Part shown: in pieces, positions 1-5,949 of the stretch
Position numbering within the stretch: the first letter of the stretch is position 1
Layout: each line of letters starts with the position of its first letter
Assembly (NCBI GenBank): GCA_024697885.1
Contig: JAILSA010000156.1
Coordinates: forward strand, 1 to 5,949
From: Eubacterium sp.
GTDB lineage: Bacteria > Bacillota > Clostridia > Lachnospirales > Lachnospiraceae
Direction: 5' to 3'
DNA length: 5,949 nucleotides
Program-made: the position numbers and the translations under genes
Notes under the pieces: model-generated
What the model was told of the DNA's origin: nothing
Database searches by the model: none
Seen by the model: the letters and a program-made list of their open reading frames with translations, nothing else

Positions 1-629
1 AGGCCAGCCAGGGAATCTATGTGATTTATGGTCCCAAGTCCTGGGGCGGGGACCTGGTGGGCCTGGTTTTGAGTCAGGAGCTTGGGGAGAGGTCCTCCTG
101 CCTCTATGTCAATTTGGACCCTTTTTCCCCCTGGAGTCTGGCGGGGGAGGAGAGCCTGTCGGACCTGCTCTTTTCCCCGGGACAAAGTGGGGCCGCCATC
201 CGGGACTTTGGCCAGGCCAAAAGTCTGCCGGGCTTTAAGCACTACCGGGATTTTTTGGACTGCAAGGCCTCGGATTTGGAGGGACTTTTAAAGGTTCTGG
301 TGGGAGAGGATGGCCTTGCATCCGGGGTGTTGGTCTTGTCTGGAATTCAGGAGAATTTCTTGGAGATTTTGAGCCTTGGCAACGAAATTATTTATCTGGA
401 GGAGGAGGGGCCCTGGGGCCAGAAGGAGAGACAGGTCTTTGAGGATATATGCCTTAAGGAGGGGCGACAGGACCTTTTGCAGAGGATGAAAATATGCCCT
501 CTTGGCCAGGAGTGGCTGGAGCTTAGAGAGGTCTGGGAGAAAACCCAAATGGGGGACTGGGGCCAGCTAGACAGGTCCCCTGCCCGGGAGATTTTGGAGG
601 GGAGGTGCCTTGATTTTGGAAGGACTTGA
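1..629 (+). CDS. CpaE/MinD-like Tad-locus protein, 5' end missing, degenerate nucleotide-binding motifs
   Basis: The frame is open from base 3 and carries sensible residues (ASQGIY) before the GTG at 21, so the gene begins upstream of the window and that GTG is internal. The visible 208 residues look like the ATPase half of clostridial CpaE-like proteins: a beta strand (IYVIYGPK) followed by a P-loop position, then a LYVNLDPF strand and a SLSDLLFSP segment typical of the family. The position directly before cpaF also fits; CpaE proteins are ParA/MinD relatives that help place the Tad machine at the membrane. Oddly, the expected deviant Walker A (xPKGGxGKT-like) reads GPKSWGGDL at 30-56, with no GKT lysine or threonine, and the later strand that normally ends in an aspartate (LDLG-like) reads VLVLSG at 327-344. 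I infer a protein that may not hydrolyse ATP. Identity rests on remembered family patterns and context, so it is moderately sure. Confidence 0.62.
   Translation, partial: ASQGIYVIYGPKSWGGDLVGLVLSQELGERSSCLYVNLDPFSPWSLAGEESLSDLLFSPGQSGAAIRDFGQAKSLPGFKHYRDFLDCKASDLEGLLKVLVGEDGLASGVLVLSGIQENFLEILSLGNEIIYLEEEGPWGQKERQVFEDICLKEGRQDLLQRMKICPLGQEWLELREVWEKTQMGDWGQLDRSPAREILEGRCLDFGRT
596..605 (+). promoter_or_regulatory. Double Shine-Dalgarno for the cpaF TTG start
   Basis: Two GGAGG cores lie back to back (596-600 and 601-605) inside the end of the CpaE-like gene, 9 and 4 bases before the TTG at 610. They decide the start: the first internal ATG of cpaF is about 68 codons further on and would remove conserved N-terminal sequence. 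The second core continues as GGAGGTG, matching the 3' end of 16S rRNA well. Confidence 0.7.
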
Positions 630-1845
630 GGAATTAAAGGAAAAAATCCAGGACCAGGTTTTATTAGAGGTGCCACCGGGCGTTGACTTGCGAAGCCAGG
701 AGCTTTTGGCCCTTATCGAGAGCCAGGTGGATTTGGCGGGACGAGACCACTACATCCGCCTGGAGGACAAGAAGAGGCTGCGCCATCAAATCTACAATTC
801 CATACGAAAAATGGACGTGCTCCAGGACCTTTTGGAGGACCAGGAAATTACGGAGATTATGGTAAATGGGCCGGACAAGATTTTTATTGAGAGGGGAGGA
901 GGCATGGAGGAGACAGGACTCTCCTTTAAGCCACCGGAACGGTTAGATAACATTGCCCAGCAAATCGCCTCGGCGGGAAACCGCATTGTCAATGAATCAA
1001 ATCCTATTTTAGACGCCCGCTTGGCAGATGGGTCCAGAGTCAATATTGTGGTCCCTCCCATTTCCCTTTGCGGGGGGCCGGTTATCACTATTCGAAAGTT
1101 TCCCAAGGAGGCCATGACCATGGAAAAACTCCTGGAGTTTGGGGCTATAAGTCAGGAGGTGGCGGAGTTTTTGGAAAAATTAGTCCTTGCCCGCTATAAC
1201 ATTTTTATCTCCGGGGGAACCGGGGCGGGAAAGACCACCTTTCTCAATATTTTATCCAACTACATCCCCAGCCAGGAGAGGATTATCACCATTGAGGACT
1301 CGGCAGAATTACAGATACAAAGGGTCAAAAATCTGGTGAGCCTAGAGGCCAGAAATGCCAATGTGGAGGGAAAAAATCAGGTGACCATCCGGGACCTAGT
1401 AAAGTCTGCCCTCCGCATGAGGCCGGACCGGATTGTGGTGGGAGAGATTCGAGACGCGGCAGCCATTGACCTTTTATCTGCCATGAACACGGGACACGAC
1501 GGGTCCCTGTCCACGGGTCATGCCAACTCTCCCATGGACATGTTAAACAGGCTTGAGACCCTGGTTTTGATGGGGATGGACATTCCTTTGGCCGCAGTCC
1601 GCCAGCAAATCGCCTCGGGAATTGATATCCTGGTCCACCTGGGAAGGCTTAGGGACAAGTCCCGCAAGGTCTTGGAGGTGGCAGAGGTGGACGGGGTTGA
1701 AAATGGCAAAATTCAGCTGCGGACCCTCTACCAATTTGTGGAGGAGGGGGAGAAAGATGGCAGGGTCCTGGGAAGGCTTAAAAAGGGGCCTGACTCCCTG
1801 CTTCATGTGGATAAGTGCCTGAGAGCGGGGGTGAAAATTCAGTGA
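610..1845 (+). CDS. cpaF: CpaF/TadA-type secretion ATPase of the Tad pilus
   Basis: This is the cytoplasmic hexameric ATPase that powers Tad/Flp pilus assembly (GspE/VirB11 superfamily). All the hallmarks are visible in the 411 residues: Walker [10 protein letters not shown] at 202-210, Asp box ITIEDSAEL at 226-234, Walker B RIVVGE at 274-279 with Glu279 followed by the arginine of IRD, and the His box [13 protein letters not shown] at 294-306. The N-terminal part (about 1-190) holds the helical region and the PAS-like domain of CpaF proteins, with the usual [12 protein letters not shown] and [13 protein letters not shown] segments. The length is normal for Gram-positive CpaF. The start is TTG at 610, supported by a tandem GGAGG; it overlaps the CpaE-like gene by 20 bases. 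The stop overlaps the tadB start in a GTGA, so translation of the three genes is probably coupled. The product should engage TadB and TadC encoded next. Confidence 0.96.
   Translation: MILEGLEELKEKIQDQVLLEVPPGVDLRSQELLALIESQVDLAGRDHYIRLEDKKRLRHQIYNSIRKMDVLQDLLEDQEITEIMVNGPDKIFIERGGGMEETGLSFKPPERLDNIAQQIASAGNRIVNESNPILDARLADGSRVNIVVPPISLCGGPVITIRKFPKEAMTMEKLLEFGAISQEVAEFLEKLVLARYNIFISGGTGAGKTTFLNILSNYIPSQERIITIEDSAELQIQRVKNLVSLEARNANVEGKNQVTIRDLVKSALRMRPDRIVVGEIRDAAAIDLLSAMNTGHDGSLSTGHANSPMDMLNRLETLVLMGMDIPLAAVRQQIASGIDILVHLGRLRDKSRKVLEVAEVDGVENGKIQLRTLYQFVEEGEKDGRVLGRLKKGPDSLLHVDKCLRAGVKIQ
1827..1833 (+). promoter_or_regulatory. Shine-Dalgarno-like GGGGGTG favouring the tadB GTG at 1842
   Basis: GGGGGTG ends 8 bases before GTG 1842 and is GGAGGTG with one A-to-G change, which still pairs with the anti-SD through a G-U wobble. 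The same GGGGGTGA string precedes tadC. The alternative GTG at 1815 has no such site upstream, so the later start is preferred. Confidence 0.5.
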
Positions 1846-2582
1846 ATTACGAGGAATACAGGTTTTGCCCCAGAGAACTTTTGTCCTTTGGCCTGAGGGG
1901 AGCCGGCTTGGGGGCCCTACTTGCCTATCTTTTTTACGGCTCCTTTTATGTCGCAATAATACTGGCACCCCTTTTTGCCCTGGCCTATCTCCGGTGGAAG
2001 AAAAAGGCCCTGATCCAGGAGAGAAGGTGGCAGCTTATGGTGGAATTTAAGGACGGCATGGATTCTCTCCTGGCGGCCTTAGTGGCAGGCTATTCCATGG
2101 ATCACGCCGTGGAGGAGGCCAGGAAGGACCTTCTTTTGATGTACGGCAAGGAGACCCTGATTACCAGGGAATTTTCCCAGATCTGCAGCAAGCTCAAGCT
2201 CAAAATCCAGCTAGATGACCTGCTGACAGATTTGGGCAGGCGCAGTCAGGTGGAGGACATTATAACCTTTGCGGCCATTTACTCCACGGCCAGAAGAAGT
2301 GGGGGCAATCTGGTTCAGGTCATGAAGAGGACAGCCAACAATATAGGGGAGAAAATGGACATTCAGAGAGAAATCCAGACCATGGTGGCAGGAAAGAAAA
2401 TGGAGGCCAACTGTATGATGGTTATTCCTCTTTTGATTGTGGTCTATCTCAACCTTTTTTCCCCGGAGTTTTTGGCTCCCCTCTACGGCAATCTCATAGG
2501 GGCTGCCTTTATGACCGCCTGCCTGATTCTCTACGGTCTGGCCTTTCTTTGGAGCAGGAAAATTATGAACATTGAGACCTAG
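1842..2582 (+). CDS. tadB: TadB-like inner-membrane platform protein (type II secretion F family)
   Basis: TadB and TadC form the membrane platform on which CpaF acts to assemble the pilus. I start the protein at GTG 1842, whose GTGA overlaps the cpaF stop; this gives 246 residues beginning (M)[13 protein letters not shown], which resembles the N-terminus of clostridial homologues. An upstream in-frame GTG at 1815 would add nine residues but lacks a ribosome binding site. Visible architecture: two membrane segments near 15-31 and 33-50, a cytoplasmic T2SF helical domain at about 54-190 with the conserved stretch RRSQVEDIITFA and the ARRSGGNLVQV motif (SGGN at 153-156) followed by an EIQTMVAGKKMEA helix, and two C-terminal membrane segments near 191-206 and 218-237. 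This is a normal TadB layout and length. The tadC-like gene follows after 11 bases. Confidence 0.9.
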   Translation: MNYEEYRFCPRELLSFGLRGAGLGALLAYLFYGSFYVAIILAPLFALAYLRWKKKALIQERRWQLMVEFKDGMDSLLAALVAGYSMDHAVEEARKDLLLMYGKETLITREFSQICSKLKLKIQLDDLLTDLGRRSQVEDIITFAAIYSTARRSGGNLVQVMKRTANNIGEKMDIQREIQTMVAGKKMEANCMMVIPLLIVVYLNLFSPEFLAPLYGNLIGAAFMTACLILYGLAFLWSRKIMNIET

Positions 2583-2588
2583 GGGGTG
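2582..2588 (+). promoter_or_regulatory. Ribosome binding site of tadC-like gene
   Basis: GGGGGTG begins on the last base of the tadB stop and lies 5 bases before ATG 2594. It is the same wobble variant of GGAGGTG seen before tadB, and supports the ATG at 2594 over the in-frame ATG at 2609. Confidence 0.55.
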
Positions 2589-2593
2589 ACAAG

Positions 2594-3877
2594 ATGGATT
2601 TGTACAAGATGGACCAGGGGACGGAGGCCTACATGGAGGCTATTTACCCCAGAGAGGTGGGAAGGGACTTATGGAAAAAAATCTGGAAAAAGAGACTCTC
2701 AAACCTTTTCCTACTCCTGGGCCTGGCCCTGATTCTGGCCCTGGTGTGCCGCTTTATGCCCCAGGAAAAAAGGGTGGAAAATGGTATGGTCAAAAGGGGG
2801 GAGGAGGACCAGGAGCTAGAACTTTTGGTAACTAGAGATCAGAGGCAGGAGGCCATGACCTTCCAGTTAGAGAAAAGGCATTTGTCCCAGGAGGAAATCA
2901 AGGCCCTAGGGGATCAGATTCGGTCCCGGGGAGAGGCCCTTCTTCTGGGAGATAACCCCTCTGTGTCTGAGATCAGGACGGGGCTAAACTTTTTTACTGC
3001 CATAGAGGACTGTCCCGCCAGCCTGTCCTGGGATTATGAGGAGGAATTTTTTGGCCAGGACGGAAGTCTTATTAAGGAGTCTATTCCCAAGGAGGGGGTG
3101 GAGACGGACCTGATTCTCCACGCCTCCTACCTGGACTGGGAAGAGGATTTTGGCTACAGTCTCTTTTTGCCACCGCCAGATTTTTCCACAGAAGAAGAGG
3201 AAAAAATTCTGGTGCAAAGGGAGATTCAGGAGGCCATTGACCAGCAAGAAAGCAAGGAGGAAGTGGTTTTGCCTGACCTGGTGGCGGACCGGGAGACTTC
3301 CTATGGGGACAGGCAGGAGGAGGCTGGTTACGGGCCGGTGTATGTGATTATTTTTCTGATTCTAATGCTGCCCCTTATTTGGGGACAGGAGGTCAGGAAA
3401 AAAATGGAGGAGAGGGAAGAAGAACTTCTCCTAGACCATCCGGGTCTTGTTAACAAGCTTATGCTCCTTTTGGGGGCAGGGCTTACGGTGCGGGGGGCCG
3501 TGGACCGTCTGGTCCAGGAATACGAGACTGGTCTCAAGGAGGGCCAGAACAAGCGCTATGCCTACGAGGAACTCTGCATCTGTGCCCAGGAAATGAGGGA
3601 TGGCAAGGGGGAGGCTATGGCTATGGAGGCCTTTGGAAAGAGGTGTAAACTCTTGCCCTACCTGCGATTTTCCTCTGTCATCGCCCAAAATATTAAGAAG
3701 GGGTCAGAGGGAATTTTGGAAATTTTGGAAACTGAGTCTATGGAGGCCCTGATTCAGAGAAAGTCCAGGGCGCTGGCTCAGGGGGAAAAGGCGGGAACCA
3801 AGCTGCTTTTTCCCATGATAATGATGCTGGGGCTGGTTATGGCCATGATTATGGTTCCAGCCTTTATGACAATGTAG
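2594..3877 (+). CDS. tadC: TadC-like platform protein with large extracytoplasmic domain
   Basis: The C-terminal part (about 270-425 of 427 residues) is a T2SF/TadC domain: HPGLVNKLMLLLGAGLTVRGAVDRL at 282-306, a conserved YAYEELCICAQEMRDG stretch, FGKRCKLLPYLRFSSVIAQNIKKGSEG at 347-373, and a last membrane segment near 404-424 rich in methionine. Unlike proteobacterial TadC, the N-terminal half has one membrane segment (about 36-53), then an acidic domain of roughly 195 residues (54-248) before the second membrane segment (249-263). With the T2SF domain in the cytoplasm, this domain must face outside. It includes GDNPSVSEIRTGLNF (119-133) and a paired beta-rich region (about 145-192) that I recall from Lachnospiraceae homologues annotated only as type II secretion F proteins. 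Its function is unknown to me; a role in holding pilins or neighbouring subunits is inference. The TadC role is supported by the domain and by the place after tadB. Confidence 0.85.
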   Translation: MDLYKMDQGTEAYMEAIYPREVGRDLWKKIWKKRLSNLFLLLGLALILALVCRFMPQEKRVENGMVKRGEEDQELELLVTRDQRQEAMTFQLEKRHLSQEEIKALGDQIRSRGEALLLGDNPSVSEIRTGLNFFTAIEDCPASLSWDYEEEFFGQDGSLIKESIPKEGVETDLILHASYLDWEEDFGYSLFLPPPDFSTEEEEKILVQREIQEAIDQQESKEEVVLPDLVADRETSYGDRQEEAGYGPVYVIIFLILMLPLIWGQEVRKKMEEREEELLLDHPGLVNKLMLLLGAGLTVRGAVDRLVQEYETGLKEGQNKRYAYEELCICAQEMRDGKGEAMAMEAFGKRCKLLPYLRFSSVIAQNIKKGSEGILEILETESMEALIQRKSRALAQGEKAGTKLLFPMIMMLGLVMAMIMVPAFMTM

Positions 3878-3879
3878 TG

Positions 3880-3885
3880 AGGAGG
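3880..3885 (+). promoter_or_regulatory. Strong Shine-Dalgarno of the pilin gene
   Basis: A perfect AGGAGG sits 7 bases before ATG 3893, in the 15-base gap after the tadC stop. It is the best-spaced consensus site in the window, which fits a major structural subunit needing high translation. No convincing promoter was seen in the gap. Confidence 0.8.
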
Positions 3886-3892
3886 AAAAAAT

Positions 3893-4069
3893 ATGTTGGA
3901 TGTTTGGAAGAGATTTTTGTGGGAAGAGGATGCCATTGGGGTAGTGGAAATCATACTGATTTTGGTAGTTTTAGTGGCCCTGGTCCTGATTTTTAAGAAC
4001 AAGATTACAGCCGTGGTTACAAGTGCCTTTAAAAGCTTCAATGACGACTCCAAAAAGATTATTGGTTAG
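3893..4069 (+). CDS. flp: Flp1-like type IVb pilin (small prepilin)
   Basis: This 58-codon gene encodes the probable major pilin of the Tad pilus. The protein starts with a short charged leader MLDVWKRFLWEED, then AIGVVEIILILVVLVALVLIF (14-34), a single hydrophobic helix, then a short basic/polar tail ending SFNDDSKKIIG. This matches the clostridial Flp1-like pilin pattern (charged leader, xIGVVE, hydrophobic helix, tail under 30 residues). In type IV prepilins a glutamate at mature position +5 matters: cleavage after Ala14 puts Glu19 at +5, whereas cleavage after Gly16 puts it at +3. The usual -1 glycine is therefore replaced by alanine if the +5 rule holds. The start is ATG 3893 with a perfect AGGAGG 7 bases upstream. 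The gene follows tadC by 15 bases, and its last 29 bases overlap the next gene. The prepilin peptidase that would process it is not in the window. Confidence 0.88.
   Translation: MLDVWKRFLWEEDAIGVVEIILILVVLVALVLIFKNKITAVVTSAFKSFNDDSKKIIG
4041..4069 (+). other. Out-of-frame overlap of pilin and DUF5702-like genes
   Basis: The only in-frame ATG for the downstream gene (4041) lies 29 bases before the pilin stop. No GGAGG-like sequence precedes it, nor the alternative in-frame TTG at 4062. Ribosomes leaving the pilin stop (4067-4069) probably back up and restart, which would keep this product far below the pilin. The exact start is uncertain by seven codons. Confidence 0.55.
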
Positions 4070-5949
4070 GGGCAAGGGGTCCATAACAGTTTTTTTGAGC
4101 CTGTCGGGAATTTTGATTTTTGCCCTGCTTGGAAGCCTCCTGGACCTGGCCCGGTTCAGAGTCTGCCAAAACCAGGGAGAGAGGGCTCTGGCCACAGCCA
4201 CAGAGGCCCTGATGACAGAGTACCACCGGGGGTTAGAAGACCACTATGGAATGATTTTTATGGAGACCTGTGGAGATTCCTACGAGTCAGTGATTAACCG
4301 CTACCTCTCCCACAGCCTAGAGCCCGGAGGAAGGGGAAGAACTTCCTTTTTGCGGCAGCAGCTGACGGATTTAAAGGTGGTGGAACGGCAGTATGCCGGG
4401 GACTTAGAAGCACTGGGAGTCCAGAGGGAAATCTCTGCCATGATGCTTAGGAAACTGACCAAGGAACAGCTTGAAAAGTTTAAGTCAAAGGCGGACAAAC
4501 TGGCCAAGACGGAGAAGGAAGGGGAGAAAATCGAGAAAAAGCTGGAGGATGAAAGGGAGGCCGCAGAGTCGGAGGTTGACCTTTTAGAGCTTATGGAGCT
4601 GGTGGATGGAATCCAGATAAAAAAGGGAAAAATCCACTGCCAGGAGGATTTTCTCAAGATGTTTGCCACAGGCAAGAAAAAGGCCCAGAACTTCGGTGTT
4701 AACCAGAAAGAGGTCTGGAAAAAAATGAAGGAAAAGCTGGTGGATGTGGACCGGGAAAAGGACTTGAAAAAGAGGGTAAAAAAGGCCCTAAAGCTTACAG
4801 ACAGGGCCCTGGAAATCCGCAAGAGCCTAAGGGCTAAGAAGAATAAGGAACTAAATAAGATAGTGGAGTCCCTCTCTGTCCTAGATTCCAACAAAAGCTG
4901 TCTAGAAGATGTGGATAAGGCACTCTTCGAGGGGGCCTCGGAGGAGAAAATCAGGGAACTTTGGAAGGACTATGACACGGCTGGCATTTCCTTTGATTAC
5001 ACCGGAGTCAGGGAAACCGGTGGGGGTGAAGATCCAATGAAGAGCCTGGCAGATTCCTGGAACAAGGGGATTTTGAGCCTGGTCTGGGAGGGAAAAGTGT
5101 CGGATCAAAAGGTTAGTCAGGCGGACAATTATGCCAAGCTCTACCGGGAAGAGGGAGAGGAGTATGGAGACAGGATTTCCGATTTTTCCCAAAACCAGGA
5201 GGTGGACCTGACGGGAAACCTAGGAGACCTGGCTTCCTATGGCATGGACGAATTTGCCTTAGACCAGTATGTGAAAAAGTATTTTACCAGTTTTTTGACC
5301 CAGGAGGACAAGTCGGAATGGAAGCGGGCCCTTTGCTACCAGTGGGAGTACCTAATTGGGGGCAAGGATTCGGATGCCGCCAACCTAAAGGCGGTGCTAG
5401 AGAGGATTTTGCTCCTCCGAACTCTGGTGAATTTCCCTGCCATTTACTCGGATTCGGCCATGAGAAATGAGGCCTATGGGGCCGCGGCAGCAGTGGTGGG
5501 TTTTACGGGTATGGAGTTTTTGATCCGCTTAACCCAGACCCTGATTATTCTGGTATGGGCCATGGTGGAGAGCATGGTGGATATTGCGGGAATTCTTCAG
5601 GGAAGGCATGTGCCTGTGGTGAAAAAGGCCCAGGATATTCTCACCAGTTTTCCAGAGATTTTTGCCATTCAGGGCAAGGCTATTTGCAGCCGGGCACGGA
5701 GGTTTAAGGAGGGGACGGACAAGTCCTTTGGCTATCAGGAGTACATTTTTTTGCTTTTTTCATCTACTCCCCAGTCTCTAAGGCGCTATCGACTTATGGA
5801 TTTGGTGGACCAGGACATGAGAAAAAACGGCCACAAGGATTTTGCCCTGGGGACCATGGTTTTTGGTCTGAAGGTCCAGGGAAGCTTTTCCTGTCCCGCC
5901 TATTTTCTCCGATTTCCCCGGGTGGAGGAAATGCTAGAGAGAAAAATCT
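4041..5949 (+). CDS. DUF5702-like membrane-anchored Tad-locus protein, 3' end missing
   Basis: The frame is open from ATG 4041 to the window edge (636 codons and one base), so the stop lies outside. Near the N-terminus, GKGSITVFLSLSGIL opens a single membrane segment (about 14-34), after a short basic leader, as in clostridial Tad-locus proteins annotated DUF5702; the bulk should lie outside the cell. Residues about 142-190 are a Lys/Glu-rich coiled coil, with more charged helices to about 290. From about 430 the sequence follows the family pattern I recall: YQWEYLIGGKDSDAANLK, LLLRTLVNFPAIYSD, then a hydrophobic helix with LVWAMVESMVDIAGILQGRHVPVVKK (W506), and GYQEYIFLLFSSTPQSLRRY with RLMDLVDQDMRKNG. 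Its place after the pilin suggests a pilus-associated or minor-pilin-like surface component. The function is not established. It has no visible ribosome binding site and overlaps the pilin gene; TTG 4062 is a second possible start. Family assignment is from memory of the motifs. Confidence 0.8.
   Translation, partial: MTTPKRLLVRGKGSITVFLSLSGILIFALLGSLLDLARFRVCQNQGERALATATEALMTEYHRGLEDHYGMIFMETCGDSYESVINRYLSHSLEPGGRGRTSFLRQQLTDLKVVERQYAGDLEALGVQREISAMMLRKLTKEQLEKFKSKADKLAKTEKEGEKIEKKLEDEREAAESEVDLLELMELVDGIQIKKGKIHCQEDFLKMFATGKKKAQNFGVNQKEVWKKMKEKLVDVDREKDLKKRVKKALKLTDRALEIRKSLRAKKNKELNKIVESLSVLDSNKSCLEDVDKALFEGASEEKIRELWKDYDTAGISFDYTGVRETGGGEDPMKSLADSWNKGILSLVWEGKVSDQKVSQADNYAKLYREEGEEYGDRISDFSQNQEVDLTGNLGDLASYGMDEFALDQYVKKYFTSFLTQEDKSEWKRALCYQWEYLIGGKDSDAANLKAVLERILLLRTLVNFPAIYSDSAMRNEAYGAAAAVVGFTGMEFLIRLTQTLIILVWAMVESMVDIAGILQGRHVPVVKKAQDILTSFPEIFAIQGKAICSRARRFKEGTDKSFGYQEYIFLLFSSTPQSLRRYRLMDLVDQDMRKNGHKDFALGTMVFGLKVQGSFSCPAYFLRFPRVEEMLERKI

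Noticed and set aside
21..23. GTG at 21 as the true start of the first gene.
   Set aside because: The frame stays open upstream with residues that complete the first beta strand, there is no ribosome site, and CpaE-like proteins have further N-terminal sequence.
1815..1841. An upstream GTG start for tadB at 1815, adding nine residues.
   Set aside because: It has no ribosome site, overlaps cpaF more deeply, and the added residues do not resemble the family N-terminus; GTG 1842 with its GTGA overlap is better.
1543..1968. A 141-codon open frame on the - strand spanning the cpaF/tadB junction.
   Set aside because: It lies fully opposite two well-supported genes and shows no recognisable motifs; it is a composition shadow.
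3711..3729. Small imperfect tandem repeat (GAATTTTGG then AAATTTTGG).
   Set aside because: It encodes an ILE-ILE helix stretch in TadC, has only two units and shows no sign of being a regulatory or variable repeat.
4090..4096. A run of seven T soon after the pilin stop, possible terminator or slippage site.
   Set aside because: Only a weak, long-looped pairing (ACTCC with GGGGT) lies upstream, and the T run encodes part of the conserved SITVFLSL segment, so an intrinsic terminator or programmed slippage is not supported.
4301..4894. A 197-codon open frame on the - strand, rich in Ser and Phe.
   Set aside because: It is the antisense of the Lys/Glu-rich coiled coil of the DUF5702-like gene (GAG/AAG read backwards gives Ser/Phe/Leu), has no ribosome site and no recognisable domain.
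5000..5022. Perfect 6-base inverted repeat CACCGG/CCGGTG with an 11-base loop.
   Set aside because: It sits inside the coding frame, has short arms and no T tract after it, so it is not a terminator and is likely chance.

Overview
The window is a compact, single-strand (+) run of six genes that I read as the central part of a tight-adherence (Tad/Flp, type IVc) pilus locus from a Gram-positive anaerobe, most likely a clostridium of the Lachnospiraceae type. The reasons are: CpaF, TadB and TadC homologues of the clostridial form; a very short Flp1-like pilin; a large DUF5702-like protein right after the pilin; strong GGAGG-type ribosome binding sites; TTG and GTG starts; and heavy use of AGG/AGA for arginine and GAG for glutamate. 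No secretin gene is seen, which fits a single-membrane cell, but the locus is cut at both ends. The genus is not determinable from this sequence.

Layout: 1-629, the 3' part of a CpaE/MinD-like protein whose nucleotide-binding motifs look degenerate; 610-1845, cpaF (tadA), the hexameric secretion ATPase, with all its motifs intact; 1842-2582, tadB, the first inner-membrane platform protein; 2594-3877, a tadC-like second platform protein carrying a large extracytoplasmic domain of about 195 residues; 3893-4069, a 58-residue Flp1-like pilin gene; 4041-5949 and beyond the window edge, a large N-terminally anchored protein of the DUF5702 type. No stretch over 15 bases lies outside a gene, and no terminator, tRNA, repeat array or mobile element was seen.

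How they work together (established for Tad systems, inferred here): CpaF hydrolyses ATP in the cytoplasm and drives the TadB/TadC platform, which extrudes pilin from the membrane. The CpaE-like protein usually helps localise the machine, but here may act as a non-hydrolysing scaffold. The DUF5702 protein is probably a surface-exposed pilus-associated component. Genes expected just outside are a prepilin peptidase, a CpaB/RcpC-like protein (upstream) and TadE/TadG-like minor pilins (downstream).

The most interesting points are the apparent pseudo-ATPase, the large uncharacterised domain in the TadC homologue, an unusual prepilin cleavage site, and a 29-base pilin/DUF5702 overlap in which the pilin has the best ribosome binding site of the operon and its partner has none. 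The core is a known kind of system; the undescribed parts are its lineage-specific components.
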